A stretch of DNA of 64,000 bases, taken from Chimonanthus salicifolius (Eukaryota > Streptophyta > Magnoliopsida > Laurales > Calycanthaceae). Below, in pieces: positions 21,210 through 33,166 of the stretch. Below the pieces are notes generated by a model. It did no database searches. It had not been told where the DNA came from and was given only the letters and a program-made list of their open reading frames with translations. The DNA lies in the NCBI GenBank assembly GCA_013350335.1, contig CM023542.1, forward strand, positions 5,324,025-5,388,024. The letters run 5' to 3'. Every line of letters starts with the position of its first letter. Position 1 is the stretch's first letter. The position numbers and the translations under genes were made by a program.

Positions 21210-21690
21210 CTTGTTTTAGATCCCACCATCTGTCCTCTGATTATAGACGACAAAATCCGACTCTGCAAAACGAGAGGAAAAACACAATTTTAAAAATTCC
21301 AATCGCAAGGATCACAGGAGAATTATTGTCTTCCGGAACAAGGCAAGGCAATCCGTTTTGGATCTGAACTGGAGAGGGGAAAATACAGAATAGATCCAAT
21401 GAGCAAACTACTTACCTTAGTAGATGAAGAAAAAGGACAGATCTCCGATCCAATGATAAAAAGACCGGTTCGCGATGAGAAAAGAAAGGGATTCCGATCA
21501 TCTTGGCGGATCTCCGATCTACTAGTAGCAGTTCTCCTCTTCCTTTTCCCCTGTAAAATCAAACGTGGACGGAAAGGGGCAAATCACCGTAAACGGTCAG
21601 GATTCTGCGGTTTTGAACCGTACATAAGAAACGAGAAGGGGAACTTGGAAGTCGTAATACAGGAATGAAAGAGGATTGGAGGAGTGAGTA
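21210..21690 (-). other. Possible small split gene or noncoding RNA, unidentified
   Basis: This is a GC-richer island in AT-rich DNA. On the minus strand a 135-bp exon-like block (21416-21550) is bounded by the acceptor TTTGATTTTACAG and the donor AAG/GTAAGTAG, is open for exactly 45 codons and is rich in R, S, F. A second block (21210-21262) follows the acceptor CTCGTTTTGCAG and ends at AAG/GTTCCG, and stays open in the same phase. Upstream, at about 21560-21690, is CT-rich leader-like sequence. I do not recognise the peptide; it may be noncoding or a gene remnant. Confidence 0.3.
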
Positions 21691-22298
21691 TTAGTGCATT
21701 ACGCTCTTTCGATGGTCCCGCCCTTGAACATGTGGGCCCATAACTAAATTCGAAACCACTGAATATGCATTAAGTAACCCGATAATATAGAATGCTTAGA
21801 AACAATGAAAATCAAATAATTTGGAAGTGGTTATATAAGTAAATGGTAAAGGTAAAAATCTGAATATGACCCTTTGAAATCCCTCTACTTTCATCTTTGA
21901 AAATACTTTTGAAGCAAAGGTTATTTGTAGTTGATTACTCACTCTTACAAAATTTATCTCTCATCCAAATACTGCAAAAGTCTTTTTTATTACAACATTG
22001 ATCTAGAGAGTTGTTTATATTGCAACACTGATTCACTGGCTAACACCTCTACAAAATTCAAGACAAGTCAAAGAAAAGTATATGGAGTTTCAATGTCAGA
22101 ATTTGATGTCTCAAAGAGGAACGTGATTTGGTGAGAAGATTAGAGAGTTGGTGATCACAAGAAACAAAATGAAGAGTAGTGATGCATTTAATATGCTCCA
22201 AATGAACATATTGACAGTCAATCTAAATGTGTTGGTGCGTTCACGTGGATCTTCATAGTTAGTTGTGATGCCCGCATCATTCTTATTATGTAGACATG

Positions 22299-22672
22299 TG
22301 TTGAATCTCACACCAAATGGGTGTTGAGAAGGTCATACGCTTATAAGTGGGATAGACACCACCCATAATGGCTAGTCATTTTGGGACGAGAGACGCCTCA
22401 GTAACAAGTGGTATCAAAGCCAACGCGGGAGCACTATTGTGTGGGCTCAAGGACATTGCAACGGGGATCCTCTTAATGCATGAGCCATATAAAAAAGCGG
22501 TGTGTGTCTCCCCAGCGAAGGTGCTAGGGATTGAGCCCAGGAGCCTGTCACGTGGACGTATGTTGAGTTTCACATCATATGTGCGCTGCAAAGGTCCTAC
22601 GCTTATAAGTAGAGGTAGACATCACCCATAATGACTAGTCATTTTGGGATGGGAAGCGCTTCCATTCTGATG
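22299..22672 (+). mobile_element. Terminal-repeat retrotransposon in miniature (TRIM), about 370 bp
   Basis: Two direct repeats of about 108-112 bp flank a 154-bp core. LTR1 (22299-22406) starts TGTTGAATCTCACACC and ends AACA; LTR2 (22561 to about 22672) starts TGTTGAGTTTCACATC. They share CCTACGCTTATAAGT-like and CACCCATAATG-CTAGTCATTTTGGGA blocks, at roughly 80% identity. Directly after LTR1 lies TGGTATCAAAGCC (22409-22421), close to the primer-binding site complementary to initiator tRNA-Met. The core has no coding capacity. The right end is uncertain by about 10 bp. Confidence 0.8.
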
Positions 22673-24106
22673 TAAATTGGAAGGTTTGGTTCATCTCCTT
22701 AGTTTAGTATGATCAATTAGTGCTCCACGTCAAAAATGGTCCGAGAATCTCCCTAGAGAGTTGGATTCTTTGGATCTAAATTCTCTCGAGATTTTGCTGA
22801 ATTTCCAAGCCGATTCTCAAAGAATTTATTATGTCATAATATGGAGTTATACTGTGGTCATTAAACCCAATCCTACACTTAATCAGTCGGATCTTTAGAA
22901 AATTTTATTATACTTTGCTCAAATATCTAACAATTCATCTTTAGATGAACTTTTTTTTGAATCACAAAATAAAATTTGAGCTTACAAAATTATCTCGAAA
23001 AGCCTCTATTTTATTGGGTGAAAATTAACAGTTAAATATAGAATTGAAGCAATTATAACATCAACAATATAGGTAAATCTTATTATATATATTGTGTGTA
23101 TGTATTTTGGATTATAAAGTTTTGAACGTCTAGTTATAATTTTTGGGGTTGGTTAGAAGTGTAAAGTTAATGGTTGAATGTAATTATTTTACAATAATGT
23201 TGATAGTTTTATGATAATAAATAATATTAAATTAAGTGTAATAGTGATCGCATGCTAAGTGTGAACTGTGAAGTACATGTTCTGACAATCTGACTATTTA
23301 TCAAATAAAAAAGTATTAAAAAAAAAAGTGAATTCTCCGATTTTTTTTGAAAAAAATGTATATTATATAGAACTTACATATCAGTAATCTTGGTCAACTC
23401 CACAAAATATGAAGGTGGGTTATCCACCAAAGTATACAATTCTCATGTATTTTATTCTAATTTGAATTTGACATTGATTGACATTCATTGATGCATCTTA
23501 TGTTTATCTAAATATTTTATTTTGATTTTGAAAATTAAGGATAAAGATGATCAATATTTCTTTATTATTATTTATTTTTGAAATTTACTTTATTTAAACA
23601 CTTTATAACCAAGTATTCAATATTTTATTATTTTTATTGTTACAGTGTGAGGTCTCACCTTTAAACATTACATGTCTTCCACCCTCAACAATTAAATGTT
23701 AAAATTCGAATAAATAGCATGGAAAAGGAACCTATGAAAGAAACAAGTAAAAAAAATGATACATGTTGAAAATTATTATATGGGAAAAAATGAGGAAAAG
23801 GTACTCAGATGTTTTTTTTTTTTATATATAATTTTTTAGAATAATGAGGATTTAATCAATCTAATTTTATAAAACTTAATGATGATATACTGTTATACTA
23901 AAAAAATTCTTAATATTATAGGCCTTTCCACCTTTAAGGCTTCAACAATTAAATATTTTTTAAAAGAAGGAAATAGAAGTATATGTGATTTTTCAAAGAA
24001 GGAAAAAGTATTAAAATGTCATATTTTGTTCTTAAAAACTAAGAATAACGATGGTTTCTCTAATAATTAAACATTTGAATAATGAGTGATACGGCAAAAA
24101 AGAAAT
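22673..24106. other. Intergenic, AT-rich, no gene seen
   Basis: Long A/T runs and no convincing frame on either strand. Nothing else is supported. Confidence 0.5.
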
Positions 24107-24178
24107 TGTGGCTGCTGGGATTCGAGCCCAGGTCTCCACGGCCACAACGTGGAATTCTCACCACTAAACTACAGCCAC
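24107..24178 (-). tRNA. tRNA-His, anticodon GTG
   Basis: 72 nt. Acceptor stem GTGGCTG/CAGCCAC, anticodon stem CCACG/CGTGG with loop TTGTGGC (anticodon GTG), T arm CTGGG-CTCGAAT-CCCAG, discriminator A. It matches the usual plant tRNA-His in every stem. A T6 terminator lies just downstream on the minus strand (24095-24100). Intact. Confidence 0.96.
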
Positions 24179-24549
24179 TGATGTGCTAAGCGGGTCTCTA
24201 GATGCTATTTGATCTCTTTCATCAATTTTCAAATATCTACATCAATTTTCCAAAGAAAATCAGATCAGTTGTCCAAACTTAGGTGGCCCGCTAACACTTG
24301 TAAAGTGGTTTTCTGTGATGTTTTTGGACGAGAATACTTACAGTACGAGAGGTAAGAGTTTTTTTTTTTTTAGGTTTTTTACAAGATAAGTGATTCAAAT
24401 GATATTGGATGGATAATTTAGTAAATTTTATGAGTTCTAATAACCCATCTCATTAGCATAATATTTTTTTTCCCTTTGGAACTCATACATTCTCACAGTT
24501 TTGCTTTGGGCTAAAGTGTCACACTAGATTCCCAAAACATGTTGTGTTT

Positions 24550-24820
24550 GATGGAAGTAATGTGTTAGCTAATAAACTCCTCTCCACTTCTTATTCTAAA
24601 CAGTATGGGACCTTGTGCACTCCTCACTAGTGCAAATGTCTCTATGGCGATCTCTCACTTATCCTCTCTACACAGGTGTGGGCCATAACAATGGTATGGA
24701 GAGGTGTAAGTGAGAGATTGGCCATAGAGAGACTTACTCCAATGAGGAGCGAATAAGGTCTCATACTATCTAGAAAAAAGGAGTGGAGAGGAGTTTATAA
24801 GTTAACACACTTCTTCCATC
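24550..24820. mobile_element. Foldback MITE, 271 bp, arms of about 120 bp
   Basis: The left arm starts GATGGAAGTAATGTGTTAGC and continues through AAACTCCTCTCCAC; the right arm, reverse-complemented, starts GATGGAAGAAGTGTGTTAAC and has the same continuation. The arms meet over a short spacer near 24675-24690, so most of the element can form one hairpin. No coding capacity and no certain target duplication. Confidence 0.8.
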
Positions 24821-24824
24821 TACT

Positions 24825-24975
24825 CCAGCATTCTTTGACATTTACCATGTCATATTGTGTGTCTTGTGCACCACATTTACTTCAACATTCTTTGACATTT
24901 ATCATGTCACATTGTGTGTCTTGTGCACCACATTTACTCCAGTATTCTTTGACATTTATCATGTCACATTGTTTA
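24825..24975. repeat. 58-bp tandem repeat, 2.6 copies
   Basis: Copies at 24825-24882, 24883-24940 and a partial one at 24941-24975 share ATTCTTTGACATTTATCATG and GTGTCTTGTGCACCACATTT. They adjoin the right end of the foldback element. Confidence 0.9.
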
Positions 24976-25014
24976 CTTATTAAATGAACATACTATTTAG
25001 GGTATATCCAAATT

Positions 25015-25285
25015 GATCATTCGAACGAATAAACGTATATATGTTCATTCGTCCGAACGAACTGAAATTATACTGTTTTGTTCATTCGAATGAGTATATT
25101 CGTTCGAACGAACAAAAATTATACTGACAATTCGTTTGGACGAGTATATTCATCTGAACGAACTGAAAATGAATTGCTAATTCATTCGGATGATAGAATA
25201 CAGAGGGGTAGAATGATAATTTTATCTGATTTTTTTAAATCAGATGTGTAGAAGTAGAAAAATTGAGTGTCTGCATCGGGCACCT
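25015..25285. mobile_element. TTCGTTCGAACGAA-family element (left end unclear)
   Basis: Several complete and half copies of the palindrome TTCGTTCGAACGAA lie at 25018-25190. The right flank reverse-complemented (GATGCAGACACTCAATTTTT, then ATTATCATTCTACCCCT) matches the left end of the element in the first intron of KNL2 at 37.2 kb. I could not find a matching left terminus, so this copy may be truncated. Confidence 0.6.
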
Positions 25286-25330
25286 TAATAAATTAATGAA
25301 TTATTAATATATCAGTTACGTCAGATAAGT

Positions 25331-25568
25331 GTTTTATTTTGTAAATGGTGAGCCTTACCGGGTCGGGTCTATCAAATTCCCCGTTTACAGCGCATGGAAC
25401 TCCCGGTAGTGTTTTGCAAATGGTGAGCCTTTACCGGGTCGGGTCTATCAAATCCCCCGTTGACAGCGTAGGGAACTCCCGGTAGTGTTTTGCAAATGGT
25501 GAGCCTTTACCGGGTCGGGTCTATCAGCTACCCGTTGACATCTCTAGGCTGCATGGAACTCCCGGTAG
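25331..25568. repeat. Triple tandem repeat of about 76-82 bp upstream of the CUE gene
   Basis: Copies at 25331-25410, 25411-25486 and 25487-25568. Each contains AATGGTGAGCC, TACCGGGTCGGGTCTATCA and GGAACTCCCGGTAG, so each unit begins and ends with a TACCGGG/CCCGGTA inverted pair. GC content is far above the surroundings. It ends about 395 bp before the start codon, so it may lie in or near the promoter. Confidence 0.9.
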
Positions 25569-25963
25569 CGTCGACTACATCGAATCAATCCACGTCCAAA
25601 GCAGAGGAGTAAATAAAGGCTAAAAAATCATTTGTCTTCTCGTCGCCCGATGTCACTTTTTGCTCCCGCAGTCAGATTTCTCCAGATGGGTCCAACATCA
25701 AATATATGTCAGCCATTGATATACACGGGCCCCACCATAGTAACGGTTGATACAGCCGGTCATGGGTCCCAATGGCAGAGATCGATTTACCGACTGCACC
25801 TCTTTTTCTCATCTCTCAAAAAATTCTGGATCCAAACTCTCCAAGAGAGAAAAACCCTGTGGTTTTTGAAGCTCGCTTTCCTCTCCATCACACAGCCTTG
25901 GGTTTCCAAGCTTCGGAACAGAGAAGGGAAAGAAGGAAACAAAGACCAAAGCCCTAAAGAGCC

Positions 25964-26237
25964 ATGTCTGCAGGGGTTTGTGGGAAGCGTCTAGGGTTTG
26001 AAGAGATGTTCGAGACTTCGGCAGCGCCGACCAAGAGATCGCGGTGCTGTCGCCTCGATTCGCCGATGCTGCCCTCCGATTTCGGGTTCGCATCCGAAGA
26101 TCGAGTCTCGTTTCTCCTCCGGATGTTCCCCGCCGTCGATCGCGAGGTTCGTTCCGTCCCCACCGTTGGATTTATCTGCCACTTCTCATATTTTAGCAAA
26201 TTAATAATTTATGCTCCACCCATGAATTATCGATTTC

Positions 26238-26275
<38 letters not shown>

Positions 26276-29200
26276 AGTTATTTTGGATATTTGAGTGAAA
26301 CATTTCCAGTCATCATGATATGGATAATTTATGCGCTGATTGTGAGTACTCAATTGTATCCTTTTTTTTTCCAATTTTTTCGTTTTTTTAAGTTTGAATA
26401 CAACATTTCCAGTCATTATGGATTATGCTACTATCTTCTGGACTGGATGGATTGTTTGTTTTCTTTGAAATGTCTTTATATCACGATGAGCACTTAGCAA
26501 TTGTGGCACTGAACTTGTCTTTTTTTTGGTCAACAATAAATGATGGGATTTTTATGATTAAATCTAGATGTCCCCATTTAATTTTTCTTAAGTTTACATT
26601 TTCAGGTTACAATCATGGTTCAAAAAATTGGAACCGGTTATTGTACCGGTCCTTAATGGTTCATGATATGAACAGGATGATATTTTCAAATATTCGATGA
26701 ACCGGTCGGAACCAGTATGAAATTTCAGAACCTCATAAAAATTCTGATAAATTGTCCAAAAAATCTAGATATTGAAAAATCTTGGATTGTAAACTTTGTT
26801 TTTGATCTCACTCAAGATTTGACATTTGAATTGCTGACATTACCCCCTAAAGTATTGTGCCCGGTTGAACATTGATTGTTTACAGATACAATATGTGCAT
26901 ATTCTGCCTCTTCAGTATCATTTTGGACTTAACCATTAATCCATATCATCAAATTGGGCCATGCTTGGATATTATATGGAATATCTCCCCAATCCATTTT
27001 TATCATAACCGTCTAATTAACATATTCATCTGTGGGAGGTTTCTCATATTTGGAGACCTTCTATGACCATGCCATATTGTTATGAGTTATGTGGTCTATA
27101 GCTTTGTAAAGTGTATCATTATGTTCTTGTGTGTTAATGCTTTCTCCAATCTGCTCTACATAGCTTTAAGCTTTCTGTCCAGGACCATGACCAGGACTGA
27201 GTGAGTTGCCAGATTTGGTTGACCATGCGACCCCTTTAATTTTTTTTTTTTTGGAATGGTTATTATATTAAGAAAAGAGAGAGCACCAAAGGTGCAAATA
27301 CAAAGAGCAAAAAGGAAAAACTAGAAACAAAACAACCTGCAACCCCACAACATCCTCGAAGAACAATAAAATCTGGAAGAAACACAAAAAGGACCTATGC
27401 TAAGTCGATACAATCTTTCCACGCACACAAGATATCATTAGTAGGAGCATGAAAGCATACCTTCTGCTACATTTGGACTATCTATGCACCATCTGTTCAG
27501 TTTCATGCCACTTATCTTCCAACATAAAGATTCAATCTCCACATTTTCTTTGTCTACTTAGGCAAGATCCTGTAGCAACAGCTTTTTTCATTGTTAAGGT
27601 TGGTAAATATGATATATTTTCTAGTACTTATAATTGATGGTGACATTACTTTTATTGTAAGGTTGTTTTGGTTTCCATTCTGTGAGTTTTTTCTCTTTTG
27701 GCCGTTTCTTCTCTTTAAATAGAATTCCTGTTACCATTTCTTGTTAACCTAGAAAACCTGGACTCACTGGTTTTCTTGCTGAGATGGAGGCTGCTAGAAA
27801 TTTATTTTTAAATATCGGTACAAAGTGATATATCAGCTGTTGAAATTTCAAGCGATATGGGTCATATTGTCCTGACTGATATTTGTTACAAGGTTAGAAT
27901 TGTATTATATGTGAATCAATTGTTGCACGGTTTGGATGATACAAGATTTATAGTAGATTTGGTATCCTGCCAAGCAAATAATGGTGGATACATGCATGTA
28001 TATTGCTGGGAGACGCCTTGGATACAATAAGGGCATGAATTCTTCACCAAAAAAAAATAAATGAAGTGTCCAACACAACATGATACTGAAATGTTGCTTA
28101 CCTTATAGTGTTTGGACATCATAGCTGGAGGCAAATCTGATGAGAGTTGTGGATGGACGCCACTGTGCATAGGTTAGAGTCAATGCAACAATTTTGGGTT
28201 CGTATGTGTTGATGTTTCCTTATACTGTTGGGTATTCGTTCTCAGTGGTTGCTTTCTCATTTAGAAAATTTTTAGTAACTATTTATGATTGCAGAATTAA
28301 TTTAGTATACCAGGTCATATCCTTACAAATATTTTTTACCAGTTGTGCAATAATCAAAGAAGGACAACAGTTTATATGGTTAACTATACGAATTCTTAAT
28401 TAGATTATGCAGCTCCTTCTCTAAGAAGTTCATCATTATATTTGCTAGTAGTTAGAATTTTATCTAATTCACCCATTATTCTTATTTATTCAGTTGGTGG
28501 AAGCAGTTCTTAAGACTCATGATCATAGACTGGAGGATGCTATTGAGAATCTTCATGCACTTTCATTTCGTGATTTTTCAATGAAAAGTAAGGTGTTGAA
28601 CCTTAATGCTGTTGGCATTACAAGCAATGATGGTACTGTTCAAGGTCAATAAATATATTTCCCTTTTTCTTTGACTTAGTTTTTTATTTGGAGTTTGACA
28701 GGGCCTGCTCCATAGCTAATGTATGCTTTGGTGCACCCTGTAATTCCACAGATGAGCAACTCATGATTTGTTCATCCACATTCCAGACATTTGTCTGATG
28801 GGTCCACTCCATAGTTAATATATGCTTTGAGACACCTTGTAATTCCACAGATGACAGGTTCATGGTTTGTTTATCCACATTCCAGACAATTGTCTGATAT
28901 GGTATATTTGGCCTCCTCTTGGGACATCACCGTGTTCTGACCAAATATTTGCTGGCTACCAAATGAGGAATTAGGATATTATATAATCTATCATTCTTTT
29001 GGGATGTCCATCTCAATAGATCCTGTTAAGTCAATAGTCTTGATCACCAATCCATGGTTCACAAACGAACTAAGAATCTCGAATGCAGGGGATGCATTTG
29101 TTCTGGTGCATTAATTTATATATTATTTTTAGTGATCTGATGAAATCAATTTGCATGGCATTATTTTTGGACTTCATGCCTATGTTGGTGGTGGTTGTAT

Positions 29201-30343
29201 GCCAGGTGCTGACAGTACACAGTCACCCGAGCAGAAGGTTGAAGGCTTTCAGAATAATAAGTTACATATCGAATCTAATAATCCCCACAATGGGACACCA
29301 TGGGTGGATATGTTTGTTCAAGAAATGAGGAGTGCATCAAATTTGAACGATGCTCGGGATCGCACTACAAGGATTTTAGAGGCTTTTGAAAGAAGTGTTG
29401 TTGCTCAAACCAGGGAATCAGATGAGGTAATTTGGGTTGCATTATCTATATCTTCTTTTGCTCTTTGATAGGTTTACTTTTCTTTATTTATTAGTAGATA
29501 TTGCTTTGATTGTGGCAATTTTCTTGGAACAGCGGGAACTTGTTTTGCTCAAAGATCAACTGCATAGCTTGGAGAGAGAGAACCAGATTTTGAAAAGAGC
29601 TGTTGCCATTCAGCATGAGCGCTACTTGGAACAAGAAGAGAAGGTGAAAGAAGTGCAACAGCTGAAGAGTGTGATAACCCATTACCAAGAACAAATTCAC
29701 ACTTTAGAGGTAATCGATATTACTTATCCAGGTCTCATATAATCTTGTGATCTATGGCATTTTTTTCTTATACTTGAGTAGAGAAACCTGATCCACTTTT
29801 GTTGCTCCTGGTCTTCACCACTTTTTTACTGTCACTTCTGACAAATTCCTCTCTTCCATTCCTCAGTTTCATACAGTAGATGCTGCAATGTGTGGCATTC
29901 TTTTTACCTTTCCACATATTTCTGCATCCATGTAATTTTTCCGATGCTCGGCTTTTATGCCATGCTCCATTCATGGACTAGTTTCTTTTGGGACTAACTG
30001 CATAGTTTATACAGCATCTAATGACACATACAGAACAGTTACCAGTTAGCAACCCATATAACCTGAAAATCAATTGAGGGATATCACTTGTGTGAGAAAG
30101 TGCAATTGTGCTTCACTGGATGTGTATTTAGGTGGAGGTTGGCTCAAATGCGTATGGACTTTCAGACATCGCCTAATGCCTGTCCAATGTCCATCTGAAA
30201 TTGAGCGACTGGCCTGGTATGTGACTAACTGACTTGGCATTGATTTTGTACAGATAAACAATTACACATTAAAGCTCCACTTGCAAAGGGCACAGAACTG
30301 TACCAACTCTATGCTGGGCCATTTTCCCCCTGATGTATTCTAA
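25964..30343 (+). CDS. CUE-domain (ubiquitin-binding) coiled-coil protein, complete, 5 exons
   Basis: Exons 25964-26146, 28494-28644, 29206-29426, 29533-29709 and 30254-30343 join in frame to 822 bp, 273 aa. The protein begins MSAGVCGKRLGFEEMF, typical of the plant family annotated as ubiquitin-system Cue proteins. A CUE domain spans about residues 46-92, with the MFP signature at FLLRMFPAVDRELVEAVL and a second helix around LEDAIENL; such domains bind ubiquitin. Residues about 170-244 (TTRILEAFE to YQEQIHTLE) form a long coiled coil. The C-terminus NNYTLKLHLQRAQ to HFPPDVF is the conserved family end, which confirms the last small exon. The first ATG in a good context was chosen as the start. 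Substrate and partner are unknown. Confidence 0.9.
26236..26272. repeat. (CT)n microsatellite in CUE-gene intron 1
   Basis: About 16 CT units, 90 bp after the first splice donor. Confidence 0.95.
27240..27440 (-). mobile_element. LINE 3' end fragment
   Basis: In reverse complement it ends in TATTTGCACCTTTGGTGCT, TTCTTAATATAATAACC and a poly(A) run (13 T on the plus strand, 27240-27252), a typical plant L1-type 3' end. It shares TTTGCACCT-TGGTGCT with the short insertion at 34.06 kb. The 5' boundary near 27440 is approximate. It lies in CUE-gene intron 1. Confidence 0.65.
28701..28898. repeat. 99-bp tandem duplication in CUE-gene intron 2
   Basis: Copies 28701-28799 and 28800-28898 share CTCCATAG-TAAT-TATGCTTTG, TGTAATTCCACAGATGA and ATCCACATTCCAGACA, differing at scattered positions. 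Confidence 0.9.
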
Positions 30344-32026
30344 TTTCCAAGGACAATTATGTTTCACCAATTTTGCATTTCCTCTCGCCAAAGGTATGGA
30401 TCCAACCATGAAAAGTCAGGATGAATGTCCCTAGTTCTGCTTTATCATATCACAGTACCACTATTCACCGAGGAAAGCCTTTTGTTTTCATACTTACCAC
30501 ACATGATATGTGATTGGCATTTCTTATAAGGGGTAGCTTGTCCTGCTGCTCTTCAAGAAAGAGGATCTTATGTATTTATCTACCGTTCAACAGTGAAATG
30601 TAGCATCTTGATGTTTCTGATATTGTATTTGATTTCAAAGCAGTTGAGAGTGCATCATTTGTATTTACTTATCGTGGACATGTAGAAGATTGAATGAGCA
30701 GAAAGGTACTTTCTTTTTAAGCTGCAGAAACTTTTTGATTTATTGATTTGTATACAATCATCTGATGTGATATATTCATGTGATGCATTGTATAGCTTGT
30801 CCAAGGATCAGGATAGCAGTGTTTTGTGCTGCATTTGGTGTTTAATTAATCATCATTGTCTTCATTTGCCCCTCTCCCATCTATTTGGTCCACTCTTTGA
30901 GTTGTACTTTTTGATTGAACTCTCTCGTAGTCATTATTTAAAGGATACGATAGATTGTAGGGTTTTAGAGCAGATAGATAGATGGGATAAGTGACATTGA
31001 TGACGACGATTGTGATCATAATGTCTTTCACTCTACTAATCTTTCATGGTCTTTTCTATTCCTTCTAAGTTTTCAACAGCTCCTAGCTCCTCGTACTCTC
31101 ATTTTTTAACCTCTCAACTCTTTATTTTGACCAGTTTAATTTTGGGATTTTATGTTGATAATATCTCGAAAATTTCAAATTCTGAAAAACGCTTGGGCCT
31201 TTATAATTGCTGAAGTTCTAAGCTCATTTTGAGTTTCTAGATACATCATAATAATTGTTTTGAATGTGAGTGACCACTTAGGATTGCCTCTGGAATGGAA
31301 TATTTTGGCATTTTTCTTGTTTCAGTGATCCATTTCAAAATACATGTTTTTTTAGAAAAAATATATAAGTAAATAGGTAACTCTTTTTACTAAAAAGGAG
31401 TACTTACATGATTTAAACGCGAAATTTATAAACATACTAAAATATATTAAACCATTTAAAATGAGGGTAATTTCTAATTCAGAATTTTAATATATCATAA
31501 ATAATATTTAAATTAAAAATGGATTTCACAAAAGAAAAAGATAAAACACGACCTAAGTTAAGTTGACATAGGATTAAAGTAATGCCAGATAGTTTTAGGT
31601 ACTTGGTACAATTGAAATAGAATGGAATTGATAAGTATGTGTTGAAGTCAATGAATTGAAACCAGGAAATTTCTTACATAGGGTTTTACCGTTGGTAGGT
31701 CATATTTGGGTCATTCATGAGAGCTTGTAAGGTTGTACCTTCGTGTTAAACATGGAGGGGGAAGTTTTAATGATCAAATCATTTATTTATTTTTATAGGT
31801 GATTTGTAGTTTAGATTTTCAGTATTTTCTAATATGATTTCTGGTTTCGTAATTTAATTTATATTATTGTAATATTTTAATCATATTTAGCATGGACAGT
31901 AATTATTAAATAATATTGAATAAGAGTTTTTTTAAGACTAAGGTGTTCAAGCTTCTTAGAGGATTTGACTAATCTTTACAGCTATTCACACAACTGGATA
32001 ATACTATATGCAGTGGCCCTTTTGAA
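30344..32026. other. CUE-gene 3' UTR then intergenic, no gene seen
   Basis: The 3' UTR probably runs a few hundred bases past 30343. The rest is AT-rich with no coding pattern. Confidence 0.5.
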
Positions 32027-32138
32027 TTATATATTTGCTTAAGAAAAAAATCCTCTTAGGCTCCTTTCTTTAGCAGTGGGTCTTATATATTTGCTTAAGA
32101 AAAAAATCCCTCTTAGCTCCTTTCTTTAGCAGTGGGTC
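32027..32138. repeat. 56-bp tandem duplication
   Basis: Copies 32027-32082 and 32083-32138 share TTATATATTTGCTTAAG and CTCCTTTCTTTAGCAGTGGG, with two small changes. Confidence 0.9.
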
Positions 32139-32214
32139 TTATTATCTGCAACACATGCACTCTAATATCCACAGACCTCACATACTGCATGATGTTCAGA
32201 AAAAAAAAAAATCC

Positions 32215-32306
32215 CAAATTAAAACATATTATCCCATGCATCCAAGTATCCTACTTAGGTCAAATTAAAACATATTATCCCATGCATCCAAGTATCCTAC
32301 TTAGGT
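32215..32306. repeat. 46-bp perfect tandem duplication
   Basis: Copies 32215-32260 and 32261-32306 are identical by eye and contain CATATTATCCCATGCATCC. The identity implies a recent duplication. Confidence 0.92.
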
Positions 32307-33117
32307 TGTCTGTCCTTTGAGAAAGGTCTTTATTTAAATATGTGACTTATAAAAAATTATCTTAATTAAATCAATTAAGTAATATCTTTAAAGATGACAA
32401 ATTGTAAAGATTAAAAATAATAAAAGACATGTTAATCAGTTCAATTGAGTTATGTATTTAGTTCTCTCGAGTGTTATAACTTATATTTGTAAAAAAGATT
32501 AAATCACAAAACTAAAATGGTCTATTGACTCTAAACTTAATCTATGCCATATCCATACTTTCTTATATTCCAGATAAGAATGTGGCACTTGAAGCCCATT
32601 TGAAATTTTTTCTCAATTTTTTATATTTTGATAAAAAAAATCATAGTATAGTACTATAGTGATTTTCTCCATTAGTATAAAAATGAAAGGTTGTTTTTTC
32701 ATATTTTAAGACTATTAAATTAAAACGACATAATGGGTTGCCTTTTTTAGTAATTATGAAAGTGACAGGTTCTAGAAACTGGTTTTTCTTTCTAATATAT
32801 ATGTATATGAATCCTTTAAAAATGAGTTTGCAAAGAAGTTTATTGTAAACATTCAATGGGTGAATTTAAAAGAATAAAATTTCATTTTGATTAGATAAGA
32901 GAATATATGTTTTTTAAGACTTTTAAAGTTTCACACTTTTTCAACAATGGAAAATCATCCGATAATGGATTTAAAAGTCAAATTGATGGCAAATTAAGTA
33001 TGGTTGCAAGAGGGTAGGTAGGTATGAATTGGATCTTGGATCTATTAGATTACCGTGGATCTTATAAGTTAAAGTTTGCATAATAGTTTTGTGAGAACGG
33101 TTCTCATGAAAGAATTG

Positions 33118-33118
<1 letters not shown>

Positions 33119-33165
<47 letters not shown>
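33119..33165. repeat. (TA)n microsatellite between short inverted arms
   Basis: About 22 TA units. Flanks GTGAGAACGGTTCTC (33090s) and TTGTTCTCACAGTGAGAG (33170s) are partly inverted, so this may be a small hairpin element. The rest of 32.3-34.0 kb shows no gene. Confidence 0.7.

Positions 33166-33166
<1 letters not shown>

Noticed and set aside
22368..22631. 87-codon plus-strand frame
   Set aside because: Lies entirely inside the TRIM element and runs across its core into LTR2.
24825..25568. CRISPR-like array
   Set aside because: Repeats are directly adjacent without unique spacers, and the sequence is plant nuclear DNA.
25809..26204. Several overlapping frames at the CUE-gene first exon, both strands
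   Set aside because: GC-rich first exon opens all frames; only the frame starting at 25964 continues into the CUE domain after splicing.
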